Part shown: positions 52,243-63,297 of the stretch, piece after piece | How positions within the stretch are numbered: position 1 is the stretch's first letter | How the letters are laid out: each line of letters begins with the position of its first letter | Assembly (NCBI GenBank): GCA_963576725.1 | Contig: OY755247.1 | Coordinates: forward strand, 19,440,957 to 19,504,956 | Direction of reading: 5' to 3' | Length of the DNA stretch: 64,000 nucleotides | DNA from: Azorinus chamasolen | Lineage: Eukaryota > Mollusca > Bivalvia > Cardiida > Solecurtidae | Position numbers and translations under genes: made by a program | Notes under the pieces: model-generated | The model's input: the letters and a program-made list of their open reading frames with translations, nothing else | Database searches by the model: none | Told to the model about the DNA's origin: nothing

Positions 52243-52610
52243 AGCTTGGTAATGGTTGCATGAAACATCGTCTTCACAATAAGGGTTACATCATCATCAC
52301 GGCAAGGGTTACATGAAACATTGTCTTCACAATAAGGGTTACATCATCATCACGGCCAGGGTTACATGAAACATTGTCTTCACAATAAGGGTTACATCAT
52401 CATCACGGCAAGGGTTACATGAAACATCGTCTTCACAATAAGAGTTACATCATCACCACGGCAAGGCTTACATAAACATTGTCTTCACAATAAGGGTTAC
52501 ATCATCATCACGGCAAGAGTTACATGAAACATCGTCTTCACAATAAGGGTTATATCATCATCACGGCAAGGGTTACATGAAACATTGTCTTCACAATAAG
52601 GGTTACACAA
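52243..52610. repeat. 53-bp minisatellite, about 7 copies
   Basis: Unit tacatgaaacattgtcttca then caataagggttacatcatca and tcacggcaaggg; very low divergence, mostly cattg/catcg changes. A TTAA-b right-arm scrap follows (52610-52692). Confidence 0.92.
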
Positions 52611-52699
52611 TATGCTGTTAAAGATATAATCCAATAGATATTCATGGTGTCATTATTTCTTACATGAATATTCTTGGAGTGGAAGTTTAACCGTAAACC

Positions 52700-53060
52700 G
52701 CTGTACACTAAGCCTCCGAACTGTCTTCCCATTTCATTGAAAAAAATGTGTTCAAATTTATTTGAATTTTGTGAATTTTATGAAACATTACCTTCACACT
52801 TACAGTAAAATGTCTTCTCTACTAGAATTTCAGTATAAAGGAGTTTTACTTTACATAAACATAATTTATTACACGAACTCGAATCATCGTGAAGCAATCA
52901 AACTTTTTATCATTACTTAAAGGTAGACTTCGGAGTTTAATGTTACAAAATCACTGAATATGTCATATTCAAGAAAGGCATAAGGTAAAAAAAAATACTA
53001 TTACCACTTTAAGTTTGATTGTAAAAGGTAAGGATTCATGCTTATCTACATATCAACATT
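52700..53060. other. No gene; possible TA-p scrap
   Basis: ttacagtaaaatgtcttctc / aaggagttttactttac at 52799-52855 looks like a degenerate TA-p end pair. Confidence 0.35.
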
Positions 53061-54380
53061 TGACTTTCGTTATGTCGCGGAAAAAGCATAAAGCAAATCA
53101 CCCTCCATTAGTAATGATGCATGGGCATATACCAGAGGTTGATTTCCATAAACATCTAGAACTATTTCTATCTAACGATGGTAACTGACACGCACAAATC
53201 GGACAAATAAAAGCGAATGCCTGGAACAGACTAAATTCAATGCGAAATTAAAAATTTTGTTAGATCGAAAAACACTAGAGACTGTCTATTTTATGTTTTA
53301 TCAGACCTTTACTTGAGTATGCCGATGTTATTTGGGGAAACTGCTCTCGACATGAAAAAGAACTCGATAAAATTCAAACTGAAGCAGCAAGAATTGTCAC
53401 TAGGTCAACAAAACTTGTTTCGTTAATAAACCTGTATAAAGAAACTGGATGGGAATCTTTAGAATCAAGAAGGGGGAAACGTAGGTTAATACTCTTTTAC
53501 AAAATGGTAAATGGATTATCACCTGCGTATCTCTCATCTTTAATCTCACCTACGGTTGCTGATTCATCTGTTTATAATCTAAGAAATTCTAGAGACATCC
53601 AGGTGCCTTTCTGTCGCACTCAGCTTTATTCCAGATCCTTTCTTCCTTCAACTGTTGTCGCCTGGAATGCACTTTCTCAAGCACACGGAATTCTGAATTC
53701 ATCGCTTCCTTTAAGAATAGTCTTAACGCAAACAACACACCGAAACCACCGGCGTATTATTATATTGGTAACAGAGAAGCACAAATATACCATACGCGGC
53801 TGTGAACTAATTGTAGCTCTTTAAACCTTACACTTTTTCAAAAGAACATTGTCGACTCACCTATTTGTCATTGTGGCGAAATTGAAAGCACAGAACACTA
53901 TTTCTTCACATGTCCCTCATATCGACAAGCCCGTGCAACTTTAATGAAAGATATAAACCCGCTTGTAAGAGATACAACCAAGTTATTTCTCTACGGCAAT
54001 GAAACTATGTCATATAACACAAATGTATTGATATTTTAAGCTGTACAGAAGTACATTGTTGGCACAAAAAGGTTTAAGTCTTAACATACATATACATGTA
54101 CAACAAACAGCGTGTCGATCTATTCAGTCTGCTCAATAAAACTAATCAAAGTACTTGATTTGCAACTCTCATCCACCCCTTCTCCCGATTGCCCCTTTCC
54201 CTCCTTTCTAACTGTTCTCCTCACTCTAGCTTCCTAACACTTTATGATCATACGATACTGTATGTATATGTTGAGATCATTGTGTATTTTTGTTAATGAC
54301 TGCATCAATTAAATGTACCATGCCATATGAGGAGAAGAACTTAATAAGCTTTTAGCTTTCGTTCTAATCCTATAGTGATA
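53061..54380 (+). pseudogene. Non-LTR retrotransposon 3' remnant (reverse transcriptase C-terminal part)
   Basis: Frames broken by stops and shifts read, in order, NHPPLVMMHGHIPEVDFHKH, ANAWNRLNSM, LLEYADVIWGNCSRHEKELD, KIQTEAARIVTRSTKLVSL, YKETGWESLESRRGKRRLIL and FYKMVNGLSPAYLSSLISPT. The longest clean frame is 53504-53824. Near 53870-53960 a CxC..E..E.YFF.CP.YR segment is the Cys/His motif after the RT domain. This is the usual tail of Jockey/CR1-type LINE ORF2. The UTR runs to about 54380. 5'-truncated and dead. Confidence 0.8.
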
Positions 54381-54707
54381 CTCTGTGGATATCATGATTA
54401 ATGTATACTTTTTCAAACAAAATATGTTTAAACTAACCTTTGACTCGCTAAGTTGTGTCTAGGCCAAAACTTCAAAGGTGCGAAAATCTGGCGGGAAACT
54501 AGTTCTTAGCCTACATAGTTAATTGCGAGTTTTCCGCCAACATTTCTCGCGCTTGAATTTATGACTGAGGCAAAATTAAAGAGCCAACCATTGATATGGA
54601 TATTGTTATAAAACCTTATATATAATATATCACACGACCCTGTATGTTTTATGATCATACAGCATCGCCCATTTAAACGAAATTATGGACATTCACATGT
54701 ATTGCTT

Positions 54708-54930
54708 ACCCCTTCATCCCATTGAGTATTTATGTAAGAATAAATGAAATAATGAATATAAAGTGAAATGGCGCATGAACATTGGACATTTTGGTCATGA
54801 CAGGAACTGAAGAATCAGATCTATATGATTCCATAAGCAAACAGAGCATGCCCTGGTCATGTAGGGGTCGTTCGATCTGGACCTTCTCTGTTTGCAAAGG
54901 CGTTAAAAAGCGTTTTATGGAATATAGGGG
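54708..54930. mobile_element. TTAA-b MITE, reverse orientation
   Basis: cccattgagtatttatgtaa left; core gcaaacagagcatgccctgg...ggaccttctctgtttgc; right gaatataggggta. Confidence 0.7.
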
Positions 54931-55660
54931 TAATAATTGGATTATAACTAAACGATATTTCAACAATATGTCCAACATTGCATTACAAACATACCTAGAA
55001 ATAGCATTGTCTTTGGGAGGTCAGTATGAACTTCAGTAAGCTGATGACCAGTATATGTCTGGGTATTAAAAGCTGTGGCTCTTATGGCACTAACACGGAA
55101 TATTTCAAGTTTAAATAATTATATGAATTTCATGACATTAAAGAAAGTTTTCACCTGCTATATATGTGATCATGTCTTATATTGTTTATGGTAAAACTTT
55201 TCGCGAAATCTAAAGGACTGAGATGTGGCAGATATATGCCACCGTGTCACTGTGTTACTAAAGAACTAAATGTTTATTTACCGATCACTGTTTATATTTC
55301 TAGTTTTCTACAGCTGTTGCCAAGGAACAGTAATATGTCTACATAACATAAATATCACGAAAACTTTTTAGGTTTTCGCGAAAACTTCAAAGTGTTTCAA
55401 GGAAACATTTTATTATTGAGACCAGTAGTTGCCTTGAAGATATCAAAGATGGCGGTGGTTTTAAGGTAAATATTAAATATACCGGCTTCAAATATTACTC
55501 TATCGTTATTGAATATATGCCACCAAACCTGATTGACATTTCTTCAACATACGCATTTTTCAGTAAAGGTCGGGGTCAAATTCAAGTTCAAATGTCAAAT
55601 ATTCTAAAATGTGCACACGATACAGGAGTGGTTCTTTGTTATGCCTTCAGATTTGATACA
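54931..55660. other. No feature recognised
   Basis: No gene or repeat family identified. Confidence 0.4.
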
Positions 55661-55664
55661 TATT

Positions 55665-55855
55665 ACAGAGCTCCAGATAAGATGTATAAATTAAATATTT
55701 TCAGGAATAACTTAGTTATTTATCCACCAAACCCTATACTGTGACCACTCTTTAGAATCGTTTCGAAGAGACGATTATAAAGAGTGGTCACAGTATAGGG
55801 TTTGGTGGTGAAATGACGATCTTAGAATTTGGGTACGCACCTTTTTCTATATCTC
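55665..55855. mobile_element. HP hairpin element, complete
   Basis: acagagctccagataagatg left, hairpin ccaccaaaccctatactgtg / cacagtatagggtttggtgg around agaatcgtttcgaagagacg. Confidence 0.85.
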
Positions 55856-56248
55856 TGAATTATTAGCATAAACCTTTCCGCGATAATTACCCTTTAGCGT
55901 ATACAGAATTTATTACCAGTCAGAGTAAATCCTTGGAATTTGATTGGTCAGTTTGCCAAAAACTGCCGGGGTGTAGGCCTACAGAACCGTATTCGGCGTC
56001 TTCCACGGAGAATACAGAATTCAAATTTGACGCGTGACGTCATTCGTTTTGTTTTTGTTTTTAGCGTCGATTCGAAATTTCATATCATCCTTACTCCATT
56101 AATTCGGGACGGATTATGACCAAATAATCGATAATAAACTTAAAAACCTGTTCCTCATATGTTCCATAATTTGACACTACCAACTTCTCAGTACAACGTG
56201 TAATCGTTTAAACTCAAGTGAAAGTTGAATTAAGAAATAATTAATTCA

Positions 56249-56395
56249 TACCAGTGTTTTATCGTGCAATCGAACACGGGTAGTCGTTGAGATGCTTATA
56301 ATTAAATCACTCGGACTATCGGCCTCGTGATTTAATTACTACGCATCTCAACCGTTACTCCTACCAGTGTTCGATTGCACGATAAAACACTGGTA
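56249..56395. repeat. 147-nt internal hairpin
   Basis: Arms taccagtgttttatcgtgca / tgcacgataaaacactggta, second stem gatttaattac-type, loop cactcggactatcggcctcg, which resembles the array hairpin loop. Arms differ by small asymmetric changes. Confidence 0.9.
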
Positions 56396-56761
56396 TAAAT
56401 TTATTATTTCGATTCTAACACTTTAATTTAACTATAATTTGCACCGCCACAACGGCACTACGTTTCTTGTCGTACGAATTTTCGAAGCCATATTACGTCA
56501 CGTTAAGCCGTTACAGCGCGTGCGCTGTTTTATGGAGAATTCAAACATAGATACGTCCCTTCTTTGTTTATGTAGATGTGTGCGCGAAGTGTGTTAGAAT
56601 TCCTCTTTTGGAATTGCTCTGAGACGACGTCGTATTTGCTCTGTGATGACGTCATGTTTTCCTTGTCATGTCGTCATATAATTAGAGATCTAATGTCTGC
56701 AAGAATAAAAGTTGTTCGCTTCTAAATTAGGTAAATCGGATCTCTGACGAGTAATAAATTC

Positions 56762-56883
56762 GTTAAACGGTAATTTGGCAGGGTGTACGGGCTGGTATGA
56801 CCGGGTTAGAGCTAGCGCCACAGGAAATACGGGACCAAACCCGGTCATACCAGCCCGTACACCCTGCCAAATTTCCGTGTAAC
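56762..56883. repeat. 122-nt terminal hairpin
   Basis: Arms gttaaacggtaatttggcag... / ...ctgccaaatttccgtgtaac, with ggtatgaccggg / cccggtcatacc adjoining a 34-nt loop. Nearly perfect. Confidence 0.92.
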
Positions 56884-56889
56884 TAATAA

Positions 56890-57170
56890 TGGCATCATAC
56901 TAAACAGCACCAATACAACAAACGCACATTCCGTTTACTACGACAGTCTGTCTTGAACTGTTTTCCCATGAATAATGGATAGAGGAAGTCATATGGGTGA
57001 CTTATGACACACGTGGTTTCTCGAACTTTTAGATTTATGACAATACAGATTGACATTGATATGAAAATTTCAAAAGAAACAAGCCCTATGATCTTCACAG
57101 AAACTGCAAATATAATTCCGGACAGCTGTTAGGTCTAGAAGGAATATTTGACAGGAGTGACACGTACACA
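56890..57170. other. No feature recognised
   Basis: No repeat or gene identified. Confidence 0.4.
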
Positions 57171-57177
57171 TGATATA

Positions 57178-57515
57178 CCGTGGAACCTGCCTACATCGTC
57201 CATATAATGAATAAATATGGAGGTTGATAAGTGCAGATGGATGCTTAACTAGTTTCCTCCTAGACTAGTTTTAGACACAATCTCGTTGAATTAATCTACC
57301 TAAAAGGAGCATTAACTATAGAAAAGGAAACTTTAAGAATTGCGTAATTTTGAAACCATTGTGATAAATAGAGCAAATGCTCTATTTATCACAATGGTTT
57401 CAAAATAAATAGTTTTACAGAGACACAAAAGGCGTCAGTAGGAGAGAATGGGTTAATGCGGTGCGCTAATAGAGGAGCTTTCTGCATAATCTTCCACCTG
57501 TCTTAAAAACACTAA
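57178..57515. mobile_element. TA-p MITE split by TTAA-c
   Basis: Left accgtggaacctgcctacat then cagatggatgc; right tgcggtgcgctaatagagga and gctttctgcataatcttcca. Confidence 0.65.
57245..57456. mobile_element. TTAA-c MITE nested in TA-p
   Basis: TTAA both ends; palindrome lacks its central tgctcc/ggagca piece (gagcaaatgctc); right end gagagaatgggttaa. Confidence 0.83.
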
Positions 57516-57659
57516 AATTTGATTATAATTTTAATGTATCTGTATATGTTTAAAACATATTTTTAAATCAGATTTTCATTGCTTTGTTTCAAAACGACAA
57601 TGGATTCTGTAAATATTTGCAGGTATATATTTTGGTTGTACGTAACAATTTACTTGATG

Positions 57660-57873
57660 TTTTAGCGCATTTGCAAACAGAGTAGACCCTTTACTCTATG
57701 AATATTAAATTTTGAAATAATGACATATATAATACCACATGGACACATGCATTTTGACCATGGCAGACTGTAGATATCATAAGCAAACAAACCCTGATCA
57801 GACGAGCCGTCTGATCTGGACCACTCTGTTTCCAAAGGCGGAAAAGGGCGTATTTTATGGAGTAAAGGGTTAA
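57660..57873. mobile_element. TTAA-b MITE with centre deletion
   Basis: cctttactctatgaatatta left; the palindrome has closed to gatcagacgagccgtctgat; right end gtaaagggttaa. Confidence 0.75.
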
Positions 57874-57879
57874 AGGATT

Positions 57880-58090
57880 AAAACCAGCCTTTGTCTTCGT
57901 ATTTGAGTAGAACCTTTTTAATTTTATAAGATATTTTATTCTATAATTGACTGAGCTTGGTCGAACTGGTCACCAGTATGCTTGTACATGTAGGAGCAGC
58001 CTGACATGGGTCTGCCCTGTTTGCTCATGGAATGTCTTAATTTTTAAATTCGTTACTGTTTGACATAGCTAGCTATATACGCAATGACTT
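57880..58090. other. No feature recognised apart from a core scrap
   Basis: A one-sided gggtctgccctgtttgctca piece near 58008. Confidence 0.35.
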
Positions 58091-58093
58091 ACT

Positions 58094-58294
58094 TAGCCCA
58101 TTACCTCATAGGCTATTTTTAGATACAGCCTCTTTGTATAAATCTACCGAAAAGGAGCATTAACTAGAGAAAAGGAAAATTTTAGAATTTTGTTGTTTGA
58201 AACCATTGTGGCAAATGCTCTACTTATCACAGTGGTTTCACAAAGTGACTTTTACAGAGTCGCCAAAAGTCGTCAATATGAGGGAATGAGTTAA
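58094..58294. mobile_element. TTAA-c MITE, palindrome collapsed
   Basis: agcccattacctcataggct left, gaaaccattgtggcaaatgc centre, gagggaatgagttaa right. Confidence 0.8.
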
Positions 58295-58421
58295 TACAAC
58301 AATACAAACTAATGATTTACTATATGTTCATAATGAGTGTAGTCTGAATGGTTCAGTTGGTTGATTTTATGTTTGCATTTGACAAACAGAAATGTTCAAA
58401 CTTGATACTGATAAATAGCGT

Positions 58422-58596
58422 TTAACTCATTCCCTCATATTGACGCCTTTTGGCGTTACTGTAAAAGTCACTTTCTGAAACCATTGGGATATGCTCTATT
58501 TATCACAATGGTTTCAACACAACACACATTCTAAAAATTGTCTTTCCTCTAATAAATACTCCTTTTCTAAAAACAGCCTATGAGGGAATAGGTTTA
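58422..58596. mobile_element. TTAA-c MITE, reverse orientation, collapsed
   Basis: TTAA both ends; gaaaccattgggatatgctc centre. Confidence 0.8.
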
Positions 58597-58599
58597 AGC

Positions 58600-59015
58600 G
58601 ACTTGTGCCGAAATATCATTCCAATCATTTAAATAGGTGTGGAAAAATATGCTCCAAACTACCCCAATAGTTAATTACCTTAATTAACAGAACACGTAAT
58701 AATGGGGAAATGAATAATACATCGCTAGAGGAACTAGTTCATTCTTTGACATAATTTAACCTGTACATTTCGTAGCAAGCAAACCCGGAAAGAGGTAGTG
58801 CGGTAATTAACTAGATTTATCATGGGACCTTCATCACGAATGGTGTTCATGTATCATGTTGGAAACAATGTATATTTGAATTCCAGACCTGGGTTCAAAT
58901 GATATTATTTTTTCCTATTTGTCACTTTTACTGTCGGTGGGGGACCCTGTTAACCTTCAAATTGTTGTATCTAATCCAGTACATGCTATGTTAAACTAGT
59001 ATAAACCTAAGTAAA
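58600..59015. other. No feature recognised
   Basis: No gene or repeat family identified. Confidence 0.4.
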
Positions 59016-59017
59016 CC

Positions 59018-59431
59018 CTTGAATGTTGATGTAGGAAAATAATGTATGACTATTAATTATTTCGCTGCCAAACTCTGTCGTCTGCTAACTTTGTCGTCTG
59101 CTACAAATTTTCATTATTTTGATTTTCTTCATTTTTGTTTCAAAAACATAGTAACAGTTACAAACAGTTTGGATCCTGATGAGACGCCGAGTTACTCGGC
59201 GTCTCATCTGGATCCAAACTGTTTGCATAGGTAATCACAGATCATTGGCAGTGAAAGGGTTAATTAGCTTAGTCTTTATAATGGCATATGAACAAGAACA
59301 GTTTTGGTCCTGTAAAATTTGTAGAATAAGATCTATTTAATTCCATAAGAAAATAGAGCAGACCCAGATCAGACGAGTCCTACAGGATATTTATTAAGTG
59401 ACCATTTCATGTTTAAATGAGAAAGGGTTAA
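59018..59431. mobile_element. TTAA-b-like MITE split by TTAA-d
   Basis: Left gaatgttgatgtaggaaaat then aatgtatgacta; right attagcttagtctttataat and ggcatatgaacaagaacag; truncated core; end gagaaagggttaa. Confidence 0.65.
59053..59263. mobile_element. TTAA-d MITE, best preserved copy
   Basis: tttcgctgccaaactctgtc left, ggcagtgaaagggttaa right. Perfect palindrome aacagtttggatcctgatga / ctggatccaaactgtttgc around gccgagttactcggc. Confidence 0.88.
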
Positions 59432-59492
59432 ACCCAAATCAGACGATGACAAATTGGAAGTGATATAAAGTGGAAAGTTATATATACTTATT

Positions 59493-60146
59493 ATACCCCC
59501 ACCACCTTTTCCGTCCGTTCGTCGGTCGTCCGTCACTCACGTTTTCCCGGGACATTTGCTTTTTTCTTAAAAACTATTTTTGATACCACCTTCAAACTTT
59601 ATACATGTTATAAATGTTATGTGGGGACAGCCTTCTCCATGTTTCATAACTCTTGCACAAAATTTGACTGAAGTATGCCCCCTTTTAACTTCATATCTTG
59701 TCTCTGAATTGGGACATATTTTTGGGACATACCATTTTCTTGAAACCTGTTTATGATATTGTTTTCAAACTTGGTACACATTATGAGGGTGATGAGAGGA
59801 TGTGCAGTCAACAAAGGTTGTAACTCTAATTTCCTTTTTGAGGGAGTTATTCTCCTTAGTTACTTTTCAGAAGCAATAGTTTGTCCAGGGCATAACTATC
59901 AAGTACTACTTCTATATTTCTTCACCATTGAAGCTCAAATTTTGCATATGAATTTATTATGATGTGTAGGTGTAGGTGACATAATTTTTTTATGTGAGTC
60001 ATTCCTTGATTGGACTTAAAAAAAATATTTCCATAATACAGTGTGGAAGAAATGATAATTGAACTATTGCCTTTTGTATTGAAGTCATTGGATCTTTTGA
60101 CATGGTGGTGGGTTGGGGTATCAATCACCTTCAGTGATAGTTCTAG
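59493..60146 (+). mobile_element. HLE element, 654 bp
   Basis: 5' ataccccccaccacctttt followed by ccgtccgttcgtcggtcgtc. 3' inverted match ggtggtgggttggggtatca, stem-loop ATCAC-CTTCA-GTGAT, then AGTTCTAGTTTT. Confidence 0.65.
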
Positions 60147-60568
60147 TTTTTTACTATAGTCCAGTCCGCGTTTGTCAGTGTTTGCAGTAGCAAGGTAACC
60201 TTGTCCAAAGCATTTCGTGATAATTAGTTGAGGATATGTTATATTAATGTGCCTAAACAAAAGTCTATGTTTATGTTCCGCTATAAATTGGCCACTGTTT
60301 GCCAACTATAAAAAGATTGTTGCAAATCTTTCTAGACGTTAGCTTTGCAAAAATATATTGGTATCTAATGCAAGGAAATGCATGCACGGGACGTAAAGCC
60401 TGTTAAATGTTGACTTATATTGACAATACCCTAAGGGTGCGCCTTTTCCTCTGACAGAAATACAATGCATATTTAAAGACGTACTGGTTCCGACGTAGTA
60501 TCTGACAAAAAACTTTCGGTAAACAGTCGTATTTCCGTAATCCACGCTTCATACACATAGCTATAGGA
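60147..60568. other. No feature recognised
   Basis: No gene or repeat family identified. Confidence 0.4.
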
Positions 60569-60570
60569 TA

Positions 60571-60775
60571 CAGTAAAACCCCGCTAATGCGACCACATAA
60601 AAGATGTACAATTATGGGTGCTAGATGCAGGCGGTAGCTTAATGCAGGACAAAAGTAATGCAGAAAGCTCCCAGAGGAGCTTTCTGCATTACTTTTGTCC
60701 TGCATTAAGCAACCACCTGCTTATAAAGACACCCATGTTTATTCATTTAGTGGTCGCATAAGAGGGGTTCTGCTG
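60571..60775. mobile_element. TA-p MITE, complete
   Basis: TA-CAGTAAAACCCCGCTAATGC...CATAAGAGGGGTTCTGCTG-TA. Long palindrome with aaagctcccagaggagcttt centre. Confidence 0.9.
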
Positions 60776-60784
60776 TATATAAGA

Positions 60785-60990
60785 AAACAGTAGAAACTAA
60801 TCAGACTGTTCCTATATGAGCTGTCTGATCTGGGCCTACACTGTTTGCAAAATGTGTAAAATACAGGTTTTTAAGAAAAGGGTACTCGTAGGTGATACAT
60901 TACTGAAATATTGGTACTCGTTTAGCTACATTTTAAACCTGCCTAGAGCGATCATATAATGAATACATGTGGAAGTCAATAAGACATGTT
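60785..60990. mobile_element. Core scrap and TA-p left scrap
   Basis: Palindrome remnant gactgttcctatatgagctg at 60800-60840. 60935-60990 resembles a TA-p left arm. Confidence 0.45.
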
Positions 60991-61108
60991 GATGTTTTAA
61001 CCATGTCCTTCATAAAGGCGATTTTTACGCATTTTCAAACACAGAAGATCCAGATCAGGATTTGCTCTGTTTGCCAATGGAATTTGATAGATCTGTTTCT
61101 TTGTTTTT

Positions 61109-63242
61109 AGCTCACCTGAGCAAAGCTCAGGGTGAGCTTTTAGGAGACTTGGCGTCGCCCCGTACTTCATTCTCAGTGTTGTTATACCTTCTGATCCTTC
61201 GAGATCATGAATTTCAATACTTCTTGTTCTGAAAATTGAATACCGCTTAAGCCGGTGCTAGGGGGCGTGAGCAGTGTTGCATTTTCAATTACTGCTCATG
61301 AACAGACTCAATAAAACCGAGTCTGCAATGTTCTGTTTTTGTGTTGCAATTTTTGCTTTCGGGGGATCACCTCCCTTCAGAATTTATAATCTTCACAACA
61401 GCAGGTGTTAAGTGCTTGTGTGGCGGCCGTAAAACGTCGCCCCGTACTTCATTCTCAGTGTTTCCTTCGAGATCATGACTTTCAGTACTTCTTGTTCTGA
61501 AAATTGAATACCGCTTAAGCCGGTGCTAGGGGGCGTGAGCAGTGTTGCATTTTCAATTACTGCTCATGAACAGACTCAATAAAACCGAGTCTGCAATGTT
61601 CTCTTTTTGGGTTGCAATTTTTGCTTTCGGGGGATCACCTCCCTTCAGAATTTGAATGTCCGTCGTGCGTCGTGCGTCGTCAACAATTTGCTTGTGAACA
61701 ACACTCTAGTGGTCACACTTTTAGTCCAATCTTCATGAAACTTGGTCTGATTGAATGTCTTGATAAAATCTCGAACGAGTTCGAAAGTGGGTCAAGTTGG
61801 GTTAAAAACTAGGTCACTAGGTCAAATAGTAGGAAATCCTTGTGAACCCTCTAGAGGTCACATTTTTAGCCCAATTTTCATGAAACTTGGTCAGAATGAT
61901 TGTCTTGATAAAATCTCGGAGGAGTTTGAAAAGTGGGTTACGTGGGGTAAAACACTAGGTCACTAGGTCAAACAGTAGCAAAACCTTGTGAACACTCTAG
62001 TAGTCACAATTTTAGTCCAATCTTCATGAAACTTGGTCAGAACGAATATCTTGATAAAATCTCGGACGAGTTCGAAAATAGGTCAAGTGGGGTTGAAAAC
62101 TAAGTCACTATGTCACACAGTAGAAAAACCTTGTGAACACTCTAGTGGTCACATTTTTTAGTCCAATCTTCATGAAACTTGGTCAGAACAAATGTTTTGA
62201 TAAAATCTCGGACGAGTTCGAAAGTGGGTCAAGTGGGGTTAAAAACTAGGTCACTAGGTCAAACAGTAGAAAAACCTTGTGAACACTCTAGTGGTCACAT
62301 TTTTTTGTCCAATCTTCATGAAACTTGGTCAGAACGAATGTCTTGATGAAATATCGGACGAGTTCGAAAGTGGGTCAAGTGGGGTTGAAAACTAGGTCAC
62401 TAGGTCAAACAGTAGAAAAACACCTGTGAACACTCTAGTAGTCACATTTTTTGTCCAATCTTCATGAAACTTGGTCAGAACGAATGTCTTTATAAAATAT
62501 CGGACTAGTTCGAAAATAGGTCAAGTTGGGTTGAAAACTAGGTCTCTAGGTCAAACAGTAGAAAAACTTTGTGAACACTCTAGTAATCACAATTTTAGTC
62601 TAATCTTCATGAAAATTGGTCAGAATGATTGTCTTGATAAAACCTCAAACGAGTTTGAAAGTGGATTATGTGGGGTTAAAAACTAGGTCATTAGGTCAAA
62701 TAGTAGGAAAACGTTGTGAACACTCTAGAGGTTACATTTATAGCCAAATCTTCATGAAAATTGGTCAGAATGATTGTCCTAATAAAATCTTGGACAAGTT
62801 TGAAAGTGGGTTACGTGTGGTCAAAAAGTAGGTCACTGGGTAATATCTTAGAAAAATCTTGTTTACACTCCAGAGGCCACATTTTTAGCCCAATCTTCCT
62901 CAAACTCGCCCAGAGTGTTTGTCTTGGTGATATCAAGGTTGTGTGTGATCATGGGTGGGGTGGGAATAAAAAGTAGGTCACTAGGTCAAATCTTAGAAAA
63001 AATACTCTAGAGGGCAAATAGTAGCCCAATCTTCATTGGTCAGAATCATTGTCTTGATAAAGTAAATATTCTAAATCTTTGAAAATCGTGTTCTCTGTAG
63101 AACCACGTCTCATGGTCCACTATCAACATTGTTCAAATATTGTCCCTAATGTCAATATTGGCCCTACCCATGGTCTACCCAGCAAAAATCTGAAATCTAT
63201 GGTAATCAGGTGAGCGATTAAGGGCCATCTTGGCCCTCTTGT
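61109..63242 (+). mobile_element. HLE, 2.1 kb, with internal satellite
   Basis: 5' hairpin agctcacctgagc-aaa-gctcagggtgagct. The 61155-61660 part holds a duplicated block (cgtcgccccgtacttcattc ... ggggatcacctcccttcag). 3' inverted match caggtgagc, stem-loop AGGGCC-ATCTT-GGCCCT, then CTTGTTTT. Confidence 0.75.
61700..63040 (+). repeat. Satellite inside the 61-kb HLE, about 145 bp x 9-10
   Basis: Units contain ccaatcttcatgaaacttgg, aaatctcggacgagttcgaa and aggtcactaggtcaaacagt. Divergence rises toward the 3' end. Confidence 0.9.
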
Positions 63243-63297
63243 TTTAAAATGGCTACAATGTTTCACCTTCCACATTTCATCATAACTATTTTGTTTA

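Larger units (their letters stand above)
55910..56888 (+). mobile_element. Second Crypton-like non-autonomous element
   Basis: 979 bp, the same length as array unit C. Left terminus ttattaccagtcagagtaaa then tttgattggtcagtttgcc parallels the array left end. TGACGTCA near 56036 and 56645. Right end is a 122-nt hairpin followed by gtaactaata. A second, 147-nt hairpin lies in the middle. The interior is unlike the array. Confidence 0.55.

Noticed and set aside
52243..52610. CRISPR-like array
   Set aside because: Eukaryotic context and direct 53-bp tandem units with no variable spacers.
53504..53824. 106-codon frame as a gene
   Set aside because: It is the least damaged part of a LINE reverse transcriptase remnant with stops and shifts on both sides.
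61612..62976. Repeated 66-71-codon frames
   Set aside because: By-products of the 145-bp satellite in the HLE.
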